DNA of 64,000 nucleotides from Microbacterium sp. zg-Y625 (GTDB lineage Bacteria; Actinomycetota; Actinomycetes; Actinomycetales; Microbacteriaceae), in the NCBI RefSeq assembly GCF_030246925.1, contig NZ_CP126740.1:1302001-1366000 (forward strand). The letters are read 5' to 3'. The notes below the pieces were generated by a model that was not told the DNA's origin, did no database searches, and saw only the letters and a list, made by a program, of their open reading frames with translations. Positions 7,925 to 15,214 of this stretch are shown here, in pieces (the stretch's first letter is position 1; each line of letters opens with the position of its first letter). The translations under genes were made by a program, and so were the position numbers.

Positions 7925-9916
7925 ATGCGGGCCCAGGACATCGATGCCCTCGTCTCGGTGGGCAGGCCCGCCCTCTCACCCGACGGTGCGTTCGCGATCT
8001 TCGCCACGTCCCGCCCCGACCTGTCCGCCAATCGCGACGTCGGCCAGCTCTGGCGCATCGACCTGCCGCATGGCGCCCCGCGCCGGCTGACGCGCGGCGT
8101 CGCCGACGCCTCGCCTCGGCTTCGCCCGGACGGCGGCGCCGTGGCCTTCCTCCGCGAGGATGCCAAGGGGCGCCGGCAGATCTTCGTCGTCGCCGCAGCG
8201 GGAGGGGAGCCGGTGCAGACGACCGACGCCCCGCTCGGGGTGGGGGCATTCGCCTGGTCGCCCGACGGCGCAACGCTCGCCTTCACGGCCCGCGTGCCGG
8301 AGCGGGGCCGCTACGGCTCGGTCGAGGGCCTGGATGCCGCAGCCGAGGCGCCGCGGCGCATCACCGGCATCCGGTGGCACGCCAACGGACTCGGCTACAT
8401 CGGCGATCGCCCGTCACACCTGTTCGTCGTGCCCGCTCCCGACCTCGATGCGGAGCCCCTCTACGAGCCCGCCGCCCGGGTGCGCGCCGAAGGGAGCGAC
8501 GGGCCGCACGCCCGCGCGGTCCCGGCGGACGCCACGCAGCTGACGCACGGCTCCGCCTCGTACGGCGCACCGGTGTTCACCGCGGACGGCGGGCACGTGC
8601 TCGCCATCGTGGAGACGATCGAGCACGAGGCGCGCGACCTGCGCAGCCGCATCGTCGCCGTGGCGGTCGACGGCGCGGGGGAGCGGACCGTCCTCGGCCC
8701 CGAGGCGGGTCTCGCCGTCTCGGAAGTGGCGGTGGCGCCCGACGGGGCGCTGTTCCTCCTCGCCTATGACGTCGGCGAGGATGGCCGCGATTTCGTCGCA
8801 CCCGGCACGGGCCTCTGGCATCTGGATGCCGCAGGCGCCCACCCGTTGACCGACCCCGAGACCGTCGATCTCGGCGAGGTCGGCAGCCACATCGGATTCG
8901 ACGGCGACGACCTGCTCGTGCAGGACCGCACGCGTGGCCGGGTGCACCTGCTGCGGGTGACCCGCAAGGGCAGGAGCTCGGTGGTGCTCGGCGGCGACGT
9001 GGAGGTGCTCGGCCACGCGGCGGCGGGCGGCCGCATCGTCGTCGCCATCGGCACGCCCACGTCGTTCGGCGAGCTGGCCGAGGTCGTCGACGGTCGCCCG
9101 CGCCTGCTCACCACGTTCGGCGAGGCCCTCGGCGCCGCGGGCCTCGTGCAGCCGGCCGAGGTCACGATCCCCGCCCGCGACGGCCACCCGGTGCACGGCT
9201 GGGTCGCTGTGCCGGACGGCGAGGGTCCCTTCCCCGTGATCCTGCAGATCCACGGCGGACCGTTCGCGGCCTACGGCATCCGGGCCTTCGACGAGACCCA
9301 GGTGCTCGTCGACGCCGGTTACGCCGTGGTGTACGGCAACCCCCGGGGATCGGCCGGCTACGGCCGTGCGCACGGGCGCAGCATCCGCCAGGCGATGGGG
9401 ACGCTCGACTTCACCGACGTCATCGACCTGCTCGAGGGCGTCGTCGCCGCCGACGAGCGCCTCGACGCGGACCGGGTCGGCATCATGGGCGGGTCGTACG
9501 GGGGCTACCTCACCGCCTGGACGATCGCCCACGATCACCGGTTCGCCGCCGCCATCGTCGAGCGCGGATTCCTCGACCCCGTCGCCTTCGCGGGCACGAG
9601 TGACATCGGCTCGTTCTTCGGTGACGAGTACGTCGGCACCGACCCCGAGGCGATGGCGGCGCAGAGCCCCATGGCGATGGTCTCGCAGGTGCGGAAGCCG
9701 ACCCTCGTCATGCACTCGGAGCTCGACTTCCGCTGCCCGCTCGAGCAGGCCACGCGCTACTACACCGCGCTGAAGCGTCAGGGGACTCCGGCCGAGATGC
9801 TCATCTTCCCCGGTGAGGATCACGAGCTCACCCGCGGCGGCCGGCCGCGCCACCGTGTCGAGCGCTTCGCCGCGGTGCTGGACTGGTGGAACCGCTACCT
9901 GCCCATCGTCCCCTGA
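7925..9916 (+). CDS. S9 family (prolyl oligopeptidase/acylaminoacyl) serine peptidase
   Basis: A 663-residue protein. The N-terminal part (about residues 15-390) has the WD40-like beta-propeller repeats of PD40 type (SPDGAFAIF, RPDGGAVAFL, SPDGATLAFT, TADGGHVLAI). The C-terminal alpha/beta-hydrolase domain carries the nucleophile Ser524 in GGSYGGY, an Asp in HSELDFRCPLEQ and a His in FPGEDHELTRGG. This is the arrangement of S9C peptidases, which release short or N-acylated peptides. There is no signal peptide, so it is likely cytoplasmic. It is co-transcribed with the SDR gene, and its ATG follows a GTGAG site. Substrate preference cannot be inferred. Confidence 0.9.
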   Translation: MRAQDIDALVSVGRPALSPDGAFAIFATSRPDLSANRDVGQLWRIDLPHGAPRRLTRGVADASPRLRPDGGAVAFLREDAKGRRQIFVVAAAGGEPVQTTDAPLGVGAFAWSPDGATLAFTARVPERGRYGSVEGLDAAAEAPRRITGIRWHANGLGYIGDRPSHLFVVPAPDLDAEPLYEPAARVRAEGSDGPHARAVPADATQLTHGSASYGAPVFTADGGHVLAIVETIEHEARDLRSRIVAVAVDGAGERTVLGPEAGLAVSEVAVAPDGALFLLAYDVGEDGRDFVAPGTGLWHLDAAGAHPLTDPETVDLGEVGSHIGFDGDDLLVQDRTRGRVHLLRVTRKGRSSVVLGGDVEVLGHAAAGGRIVVAIGTPTSFGELAEVVDGRPRLLTTFGEALGAAGLVQPAEVTIPARDGHPVHGWVAVPDGEGPFPVILQIHGGPFAAYGIRAFDETQVLVDAGYAVVYGNPRGSAGYGRAHGRSIRQAMGTLDFTDVIDLLEGVVAADERLDADRVGIMGGSYGGYLTAWTIAHDHRFAAAIVERGFLDPVAFAGTSDIGSFFGDEYVGTDPEAMAAQSPMAMVSQVRKPTLVMHSELDFRCPLEQATRYYTALKRQGTPAEMLIFPGEDHELTRGGRPRHRVERFAAVLDWWNRYLPIVP

Positions 9917-9947
9917 CGGGGGTGCGTCCGCATCCCTTCGCGGCTTG

Positions 9948-10499
9948 TCACTTTCCGAATGTGAAGGCGCGGATGACCTGCACCAGGCCCAGGATGACGG
10001 CCGAGATGCCGATGAGCAGCCAGAGCGTCAGCGCTCCCCACGATGGGGCGAACAGCAGGACGACGCCGGCGATGACGGAGAGGACCGCGTAGAAGATCGT
10101 CCACCCCCGCGAGGCAACCCACTCGAGGGTCGAGAGCGAGACGATGCCCTCGATGATCCACATGATGCCGACGAGCACGCCGATGAAGGTCCCGAACCAG
10201 GCCGTGGCCGCGGGGAGATTGATGAAGGCGACGATGCCGGCGACGATGAACAGCACCCCCAGCACGATGTGCCCGAGACGGGCCCACCCGCCCTTCTGGG
10301 CGCTGAAGATCCCGAGCCCCGCGTACACCAGGCCCGCAGCGACGGCGTAGATCGCGACCACCGCCACGACGACCATGGCTGTGCGGCCGGGCCAGACGAG
10401 GATGAGGATGCCGAGGATCAGTGCGAGCACGCCGCTGATGCCGAGGGCCGTGCGGATGCCGTTGAGCAACGGTCGGTCGATGGGGGTGTTGTAGGTCAT
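9948..10499 (-). CDS. HdeD-like DUF308 membrane protein
   Basis: A 183-residue protein with six hydrophobic segments spread evenly over the chain and a cytoplasmic N-terminus. The pattern, with repeated GI.LI..P and G...I..G elements, is that of the HdeD/DUF308 family. E. coli HdeD is an acid-resistance membrane protein, but the actinobacterial members have no established function. A ribosome-binding site (AAAGGA) lies 7 nt before the ATG, and a TACAAT hexamer lies 40 nt upstream. It is monocistronic and converges on the S9 peptidase gene. Confidence 0.82.
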   Translation of the reverse strand: MTYNTPIDRPLLNGIRTALGISGVLALILGILILVWPGRTAMVVVAVVAIYAVAAGLVYAGLGIFSAQKGGWARLGHIVLGVLFIVAGIVAFINLPAATAWFGTFIGVLVGIMWIIEGIVSLSTLEWVASRGWTIFYAVLSVIAGVVLLFAPSWGALTLWLLIGISAVILGLVQVIRAFTFGK

Positions 10500-10538
10500 C
10501 GTGCGTCCTTTCTGAGAAAATTCTGTGAGGACGGCGCC

Positions 10539-10544
10539 ATTGTA
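10539..10544 (-). promoter_or_regulatory. Probable -10 element of the HdeD-like gene
   Basis: TACAAT on the minus strand, close to the sigma-70-type consensus. It is spaced to give a leader of about 33 nt that includes the AAAGGA ribosome-binding site. No strong -35 motif is seen. Confidence 0.5.
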
Positions 10545-10588
10545 GCCCTGCATCCGCGCGCGCGAACGGGGAACACGGCGGGGGAGTG

Positions 10589-11509
10589 CTAGCCCAGCAG
10601 CACCATGATGAGCAGCAGCACGGGGACGCATCCCACGGTCGTCAGGAAGATCGTGTCCCGCGAGATGGTCTCGCCGACGCCGTAATGCTGGGAGTACGTG
10701 AAGATGTTCTGCGCCGTCGGCAGCGCCGCAAGCACCGTGACGATGAGTGTGCCGTCCGGTGGCAGCTGGAAGACGTACGCCGCCGTCGCCCACGCGACCA
10801 GCGGCATGACCACCAGCTTCAAGGAGGTGGCGAGGATCACGTCCCGCCGGTGGCCGGCCGTGCCCAGCACCCGCTGACCGTAGAGCGACATGCCGTAGCC
10901 GATCAGCAGCACCGGCACGCACGCGTTGGCGATGAGCTGCGCGGGATCGAGGATGAGCGGCGGCAGGTCCCAGCCCGACAGCGACACCGCCACTCCGAGC
11001 ACGGAACCGAGGACGATCGGGTTCGTCGCCGTGCGCTTGAGGATGCGGCGGGGGGAGCGCTGGCCAGTGGTTGCGGCATCCAGGATCGCCATCGAGATGG
11101 GCGTGAACACCAGCAGCTGCAGCAGGATCACGGGGGCGGGGAAGGCGGCGCTGCCGAGCAGATACAGCGACAGCGGAATGCCCATGTTGTTGGAGTTGAC
11201 CTGTCCGGCCGAGAGCGCCGCGATCGTCGTCTCGGCGGTGGTGCGATGCCAGAGCAAGCGCGAGAAGAGGGCCTGCGCGGCGATCACCACCACCGCAGCG
11301 ATCGCGGAGACCGGCAGGAGGGCCGAGAAAAGCGTCTGCACGTCGGCCTGGGCCAGCACAACGAAGAGCAGGAATGGAGACAGCACGAAGAACGTGAGTC
11401 GGTTGAGCACGTGGCGGCCGTGCGGACCGAGAAGGTCGACGCGGCCGATGATGTAGCCGACCAAGATCGCCACACCGATGACGACGAATCCGGTGGCGAC
11501 ATCCAGCAC
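10589..11509 (-). CDS. AEC (auxin efflux carrier) family transporter
   Basis: A 306-residue membrane protein with about ten hydrophobic helices in two halves. Typical family features are the N-terminal FVVIGVAILVGYIIGR, the SAGQVNSNNMGIPLSLYLLG segment in the middle (N-N-x-G-x-P motif) and ALPTAQNIFTYSQHYG in the second half. Bacterial AEC members export or take up organic acids such as malate or malonate; the substrate here is unknown. The start is GTG at 11509. TAGGCT sits at -12 to -7, so the mRNA may begin at the start codon. Flanking genes give no functional hint. Confidence 0.85.
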   Translation of the reverse strand: MLDVATGFVVIGVAILVGYIIGRVDLLGPHGRHVLNRLTFFVLSPFLLFVVLAQADVQTLFSALLPVSAIAAVVVIAAQALFSRLLWHRTTAETTIAALSAGQVNSNNMGIPLSLYLLGSAAFPAPVILLQLLVFTPISMAILDAATTGQRSPRRILKRTATNPIVLGSVLGVAVSLSGWDLPPLILDPAQLIANACVPVLLIGYGMSLYGQRVLGTAGHRRDVILATSLKLVVMPLVAWATAAYVFQLPPDGTLIVTVLAALPTAQNIFTYSQHYGVGETISRDTIFLTTVGCVPVLLLIMVLLG

Positions 11510-11515
11510 CCTCTG

Positions 11516-11521
11516 AGCCTA
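11516..11521 (-). promoter_or_regulatory. -10 element TAGGCT for a leaderless AEC transporter mRNA
   Basis: TAGGCT at -12 to -7 relative to the GTG start predicts transcription beginning at or next to the start codon. An AGAGG lies between them but is too close to the GTG to act as a normal ribosome-binding site. Confidence 0.5.
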
Positions 11522-11586
11522 GAGGGCGACGCGGGGCGCGGCTCGTCGGGTCCCGGTGGTTGGCACGTGCCGGTAGACGGTCCGTG

Positions 11587-12174
11587 TCAGGGCAGTGCCG
11601 CCGGAATCGTCTTGCGCATGACGGTCTTGCTCTTGCCGATGTGGCGCTCGAAGACGAAGCCGGCCTTCTCGAACATCGCCCGGGTGCCGTTGTGCAGGAA
11701 CGACGATGAGGTGCGCTTGCCCGGCGCGAGCTCATTGGGGAACGACACGACCTCGCCGCCGCCGGCCTGCGCGATCAGGTCAAGCGCACCGTCGAGGGCC
11801 TCGCGCGCCACGCCGGAACGTCGGTGGTCGCGGTCGACGAAGAAGCACGTGATGCGCCACGGTGCCGGCCGCGTCTCACCGGCGTCGTACTGCTTGCGGT
11901 GGTAGATGCCCGGCAACTCGGCGGGACTGCCGTACTGACACCAGGCGATAGCGTCGGCGCCGTCGAAGACCAGTGCCGCGTGCGCGATGCCTTCCGCCAC
12001 GAGCCGCTTCTTGAAGGTCGGCCCGTCGTACTGATCCTTGACGGTGAGGTCGGTGTCGCCGTGGAAGTACGAGCACCAGCATCCGCCCCAGACGCCGTTG
12101 TGCTTCTCAGCGAGCGCCAGCCAGGCCGGATAGGTCTCGAGGGTGAGTGGCCTGACCGCGTGCGTCGTCGCCAT
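11587..12174 (-). CDS. GNAT family N-acetyltransferase
   Basis: A 195-residue protein with the GNAT core. The central strand and acetyl-CoA loop are at ITCFFVDRDHRRSGVAREAL (the R/Q-x-x-G-x-G/A region), with a preceding beta strand AALVFDGADAIAWCQYG and a C-terminal AMFEKAGFVFERHIGKSK, typical of strand 6-7. The N-terminus (VWGGCWCSYFHG) is Trp/Cys rich and may bind substrate. The acceptor is unknown. A strong AGGAGG ribosome-binding site precedes the ATG, unlike the many leaderless genes nearby. It is a single-gene unit facing away from the esterase gene. Confidence 0.82.
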   Translation of the reverse strand: MATTHAVRPLTLETYPAWLALAEKHNGVWGGCWCSYFHGDTDLTVKDQYDGPTFKKRLVAEGIAHAALVFDGADAIAWCQYGSPAELPGIYHRKQYDAGETRPAPWRITCFFVDRDHRRSGVAREALDGALDLIAQAGGGEVVSFPNELAPGKRTSSSFLHNGTRAMFEKAGFVFERHIGKSKTVMRKTIPAALP

Positions 12175-12256
12175 GATCGCCTCCTCGTGTCGGTGATCAT
12201 TCTGCGGCTCCTCGGGGCGGGTCTGCTACCCGCAACGCAGCGTTCCTGAAGCGCCG

Positions 12257-12270
12257 ATAATGCACATTAT
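12257..12270. promoter_or_regulatory. Palindrome ATAATG-CA-CATTAT, candidate operator
   Basis: Perfect 6-bp inverted repeats separated by 2 bp, forming an A+T-rich island in the 231-bp space between the divergent GNAT and esterase genes. It overlaps GATAAT, a possible -10 element on the plus strand. This is the usual shape of a binding site for a dimeric repressor, but no regulator gene is adjacent. The rest of this space shows no other clear signal. Confidence 0.35.
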
Positions 12271-12411
12271 GTCAATCCAGTGATCGTCGTCCGCCCCCCG
12301 TGGTGAAGTCGGACAGCAGGATTGCGGTCGATGTTCTGCATCGCGCCCTTCCTACGACGCCCCCTCCCCGTCAGCGAGAGGCTTCCGCCATGGCAGAGTC
12401 ATGGCGTGCCG

Positions 12412-13257
12412 ATGATGATGCCCTTTGTCCCGTTGCCTCTCGATCAGGCCGACGTCGATTACGCGTACGGTCCTGATTCCTTGGCGCGACGCGGCGTCCA
12501 GCCTGGCTCCATCGAGGAGATCCGTATCGACACGAGCACGAGATTCCCCGGAACGTCACGGACCGTATGGGTGCACCGGCCGGCCGGTTTGCCCACCTCC
12601 GCCGAGTGTGCCGTGATGTTCTTCAATGACGGTTGGTGGTATCTGGACCCCGACGGGGATGTCCGTGGCGCCACCGTTCTTGACAATCTTTCTGCGGCGG
12701 GCGAACTCCCGCCGATGGTCAGTGTGTTCGTTGACCCAGGGGTTCTCAACGTCGACGCTGTGCCGATGGAGCACCGCAACGCCGAGTACGACTCCTTCGG
12801 CGAGGCCTACGGCAGCTTCCTCCTCGAGGAGGTACTGCCCTTGATCGAGCACCGCTTCGCGGTCTCGCCGGACCCGATGATGCGCGGAATCTGCGGCGGG
12901 AGCAGCGGTGGCAACGCGGCCGTGACAGCTGCGTGGTGCCGCCCTGACGGAATCGGAAGGGTAATCGGGTTCAATGCAAGCTTCGCGCAAATGCCTGGCG
13001 GCAACCCCTTCCCCGCCTTGCTGAAGACCGAACCGCCCCGACCGACGAGGATCTTCCTGCACGCGGCTCACCGTGACCTGAACTGGAACGCTCCCCAGGA
13101 CAACTGGTTCGCCGAGAACCTCGAAACAGCTGCGGCGCTCGCGCGCGCCGGATACGACTTTCGGCTCGTCGTAGGAGACGGCGGACACTCCCCCAATCAC
13201 GGCGGCGTGCTGCTCCCCGACGCACTGCGCTGGCTCTGGGCTGGGGCCGCGCGCTGA
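12412..13257 (+). CDS. Enterochelin esterase-like alpha/beta hydrolase
   Basis: About 281 residues. The sequence VMFFNDGWWYLDPDGDVRG matches the esterase D / Fes-like pattern of a strand followed by a substrate loop. The nucleophile elbow is GGSSGGNAA, with a candidate catalytic His in VGDGGHSPNHGG near the C-terminus. The family hydrolyses esters, including enterobactin in the best-known members; no siderophore gene is nearby, so the substrate is open. No good ribosome-binding site fixes the start: GTG 12406 and three consecutive ATGs from 12412 are all possible, and a longer frame to 12322 looks less protein-like. Codon use is slightly less G+C-biased than in the surrounding genes. Confidence 0.75.
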   Translation: MMMPFVPLPLDQADVDYAYGPDSLARRGVQPGSIEEIRIDTSTRFPGTSRTVWVHRPAGLPTSAECAVMFFNDGWWYLDPDGDVRGATVLDNLSAAGELPPMVSVFVDPGVLNVDAVPMEHRNAEYDSFGEAYGSFLLEEVLPLIEHRFAVSPDPMMRGICGGSSGGNAAVTAAWCRPDGIGRVIGFNASFAQMPGGNPFPALLKTEPPRPTRIFLHAAHRDLNWNAPQDNWFAENLETAAALARAGYDFRLVVGDGGHSPNHGGVLLPDALRWLWAGAAR

Positions 13258-13302
13258 GGGCGGTATGGAACGACGTCTCTCGCCGAGCCGCGTCCCACCG
13301 TA

Positions 13303-13319
13303 TGTTGGGCGTACCAACA
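13303..13319. promoter_or_regulatory. Inverted repeat TGTTGG-N5-CCAACA upstream of the DoxX gene
   Basis: A 6-bp perfect inverted repeat with a 5-nt spacer, about 30 bp before the DoxX start and overlapping a TATGTT sequence that could serve as its -10 element. It may be an operator. Confidence 0.35.
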
Positions 13320-13348
13320 CGGCACCGAGCGGATCGTGAGGTGATGAC

Positions 13349-13867
13349 ATGAACGCAGCGCGCCGTCGCGCAGATCGCGAGTCCGCGTCGCCCACGGGCG
13401 AGCGCCCGGGCACGAGCCTTCCGCGGATGATCGCCCGATGGATGCTGGGCGCCTTCCTCCTCTTCACCGGAGCCGGGCACCTCACCTTCGCGCGCGCGTC
13501 GTTCGTCGCGCAGGTTCCCGCGTGGCTCCCGCTGCCAGTCGATCTCGTGGTCCTCGCGTCTGGCGTCGTCGAGATCGCGCTCGGCCTCGCCCTGCTGGCG
13601 TGGGCGCGGCAACGTGCGCTGATCGGGTGGGTCACCGCGGCCTTCTTCGTCGCGATCTTCCCCGGAAACATCGAACAGTTCGTCAGCGGCACGGATGCCT
13701 TCGGGCTGGACACCGATCTCGCCCGCGGCATCCGCCTGCTCTTCCAGCCGCTACTCGTGATCTGGGCGCTCTGGTCCACCGGCGCGTGGCGAGCGTGGCG
13801 TGCCCGACGCGATCGACACGCCGCGTCCCCCGTCGATCGAACGGGCCGGGATGCGGACGGAGTTTGA
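13349..13867 (+). CDS. DoxX-like membrane protein
   Basis: A 172-residue protein with four hydrophobic helices and a basic N-terminal tail of about 25 residues. The segment RWMLGAFLLFTGAGHL begins the DoxX fold, and VASGVVEIALGLALLAW-like sequence forms the third helix (seen as LVVLASGVVEIALGLALL). DoxX-type proteins are integral-membrane subunits; some M. tuberculosis members work with superoxide dismutase and thiol redox partners, but none is encoded here. A GAGGTGATGAC ribosome-binding region precedes the ATG. It is monocistronic, and the gene on its right runs toward it. Confidence 0.78.
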   Translation: MNAARRRADRESASPTGERPGTSLPRMIARWMLGAFLLFTGAGHLTFARASFVAQVPAWLPLPVDLVVLASGVVEIALGLALLAWARQRALIGWVTAAFFVAIFPGNIEQFVSGTDAFGLDTDLARGIRLLFQPLLVIWALWSTGAWRAWRARRDRHAASPVDRTGRDADGV

Positions 13868-13878
13868 GGGCCGGTCCC

Positions 13879-14190
13879 CTACGTCCGCCCCAGCTCGCGT
13901 CGGGCGGCCTTCAACGCTGACTCGTATGCGTCCTTCTGCTCCCGAGCCTCGGGTCGTTCGCGACGGATGCCATAGCCCTCGGCACCTGGTTCGGCGCCGA
14001 ACCCCTCGGTCCGCCCGAGCGCCTCGATCGCGTCCACGGTCGAGGTCACTGCTCCCCTGGTTTGCGCGTCGGCGGCCAGAGCCCTGTTCGACTTGCGATA
14101 GCTGAGCACAGCGACGATCAGCGCGCCGACGCCGGTCAGGGCGCCCACCAAGGAGCCGATGCTCGAGATCCAGTCCGTCACCGAAGGCAT
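13879..14190 (-). CDS. Small membrane-anchored protein of unknown function
   Basis: A 103-residue protein not assigned to a family. An N-terminal membrane helix (about residues 8-30, SIGSLVGALTGVGALIVAVLSY) is followed by a charged region with Ala/Arg/Glu-rich helices, which suits a cytoplasmic coiled coil. There is no ribosome-binding site, but TATCGT lies at -12 to -7 from the ATG, consistent with a leaderless mRNA. The codon pattern is compatible with coding, but the support is modest. Confidence 0.5.
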   Translation of the reverse strand: MPSVTDWISSIGSLVGALTGVGALIVAVLSYRKSNRALAADAQTRGAVTSTVDAIEALGRTEGFGAEPGAEGYGIRRERPEAREQKDAYESALKAARRELGRT

Positions 14191-14196
14191 GGCGCA

Positions 14197-14202
14197 ACGA
14201 TA
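14197..14202 (-). promoter_or_regulatory. -10 element TATCGT for a leaderless mRNA
   Basis: TATCGT at -12 to -7 from the ATG of the small membrane protein gene, with no ribosome-binding site between them. Confidence 0.4.
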
Positions 14203-14238
14203 GCGACCGCCGCTCGCGCGGGGTGACCCTTCATGCCG

Positions 14239-14466
14239 TTACCTTCGACCGCCCGTCCCACGCTCGTTGCCGTGCTTGTAGTTGCCGGTGACACGGGCCA
14301 TCAGCTGCTGGGGATCCGACCGCTGGACGTCGTCAAGGAATCCGCTGGCAGCCGACTTGCGGAGCGTCGTCGCGTGCCGGCCGTTATGCCGGATCACAAC
14401 CTGGTCGCCGCGCACCGTGAACTCGAAACCGCTCGGTCTCCCCGCCATGGCACAAGCATGCACCAC
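14239..14466 (-). CDS. Small conserved-looking protein of unknown function
   Basis: A 75-residue product. It has a compact alternating pattern, FEFTVRGDQVVIRHNGRHAT, then TLRKSAASGFLDDVQ and a polar tail LMARVTGNYKHGNE. This looks like a small folded beta-alpha domain. I recall similar short proteins annotated as hypothetical in other actinobacteria but cannot name a family. The GTG at 14466 has GAGG 5 nt upstream; an ATG six codons later is the alternative. No partner gene suggests a role. Confidence 0.55.
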   Translation of the reverse strand: MVHACAMAGRPSGFEFTVRGDQVVIRHNGRHATTLRKSAASGFLDDVQRSDPQQLMARVTGNYKHGNERGTGGRR

Positions 14467-14562
14467 GGAAACCTCGATCTCGCGCCTTTGCTGCCCAATC
14501 CGGCCACCGCACTGGCGGTGGGCGTCGGCGCGCCGACGCGGCCCACTCCCCTGCCGGCTCGG

Positions 14563-15183
14563 TCAGTCCCCCGCGCTCGGGGGCAGGACGTCCCGCTCCA
14601 CGCGTACGGAGACGACGTCCAGCCGCGGATCGTTGTGGAGCTGTCGGAAGAGGGCTGGCTCGGCAGCCACGATGAGCGAGTCCGGAAACAGGCGGGTGCC
14701 CCAGGCGAGCCGGCCCGCGGCATCCCATGCGAACTCGGGCACCCGTCGACCCGCTACGACGTCCGAGGCGCGGAGGTCGTCTTCGAAGTACTCGCCGCCG
14801 AACACGCGACGCGACGTGCTGGTGCGGGCGGCTTCGCCGTAGCCGGTCCAGCGAAGGCATCGGAGCCTCATGTCACCGATCACACCGCGTAACGCAGCAG
14901 CGGTTTCTTCATCGAGCTCCCCCCTGCACGGGATCAGGTCGCGGACGGCGGGGTGCTCCGCGGCGATGCGGTCCGCGAGTTCGAACCAGCTGAGCGAAGC
15001 CGAGTGGTCCCCGAGCTCGGCGAAGCGGGACCACCGCACCGCATCGTCACCCTGCGGCCGGTGGAGATCGGTGAACGGCAGAAACAGCCGCAGCATCGGG
15101 AGTTCGCGGTGTGATCGCGGAACGAACTCTCGCGCGGCGCTGGGCGAGCCCTCGCGTGCCAGACCCGTGACATCGTCGTCCAT
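14563..15183 (-). CDS. Protein of unknown function (206 aa)
   Basis: A soluble acidic protein without signal peptide or membrane segment and with no family I recognise. It has even hydrophobic spacing and a Trp-rich stretch (VRWSRFAELG, then SWFELADRIAAEH), followed by RRVPEFAWDAAGRLAWGTRLF, which reads as a beta-rich domain. The ATG at 15183 is favoured over upstream starts because the upstream sequence in this frame is a Thr/Ser/Pro-rich shadow of the HNH gene. TACTTT lies at -12 to -7 from this ATG. It follows the DUF222/HNH gene on the same strand, 31 bp away. Confidence 0.55.
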   Translation of the reverse strand: MDDDVTGLAREGSPSAAREFVPRSHRELPMLRLFLPFTDLHRPQGDDAVRWSRFAELGDHSASLSWFELADRIAAEHPAVRDLIPCRGELDEETAAALRGVIGDMRLRCLRWTGYGEAARTSTSRRVFGGEYFEDDLRASDVVAGRRVPEFAWDAAGRLAWGTRLFPDSLIVAAEPALFRQLHNDPRLDVVSVRVERDVLPPSAGD

Positions 15184-15189
15184 GGTGGG

Positions 15190-15195
15190 AAAGTA
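15190..15195 (-). promoter_or_regulatory. -10 element TACTTT for a leaderless mRNA
   Basis: TACTTT at -12 to -7 relative to the ATG of the 206-residue unknown protein, without a ribosome-binding site. Confidence 0.42.
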
Positions 15196-15214
15196 CCGTC
15201 TCGGGCGCCCGACC

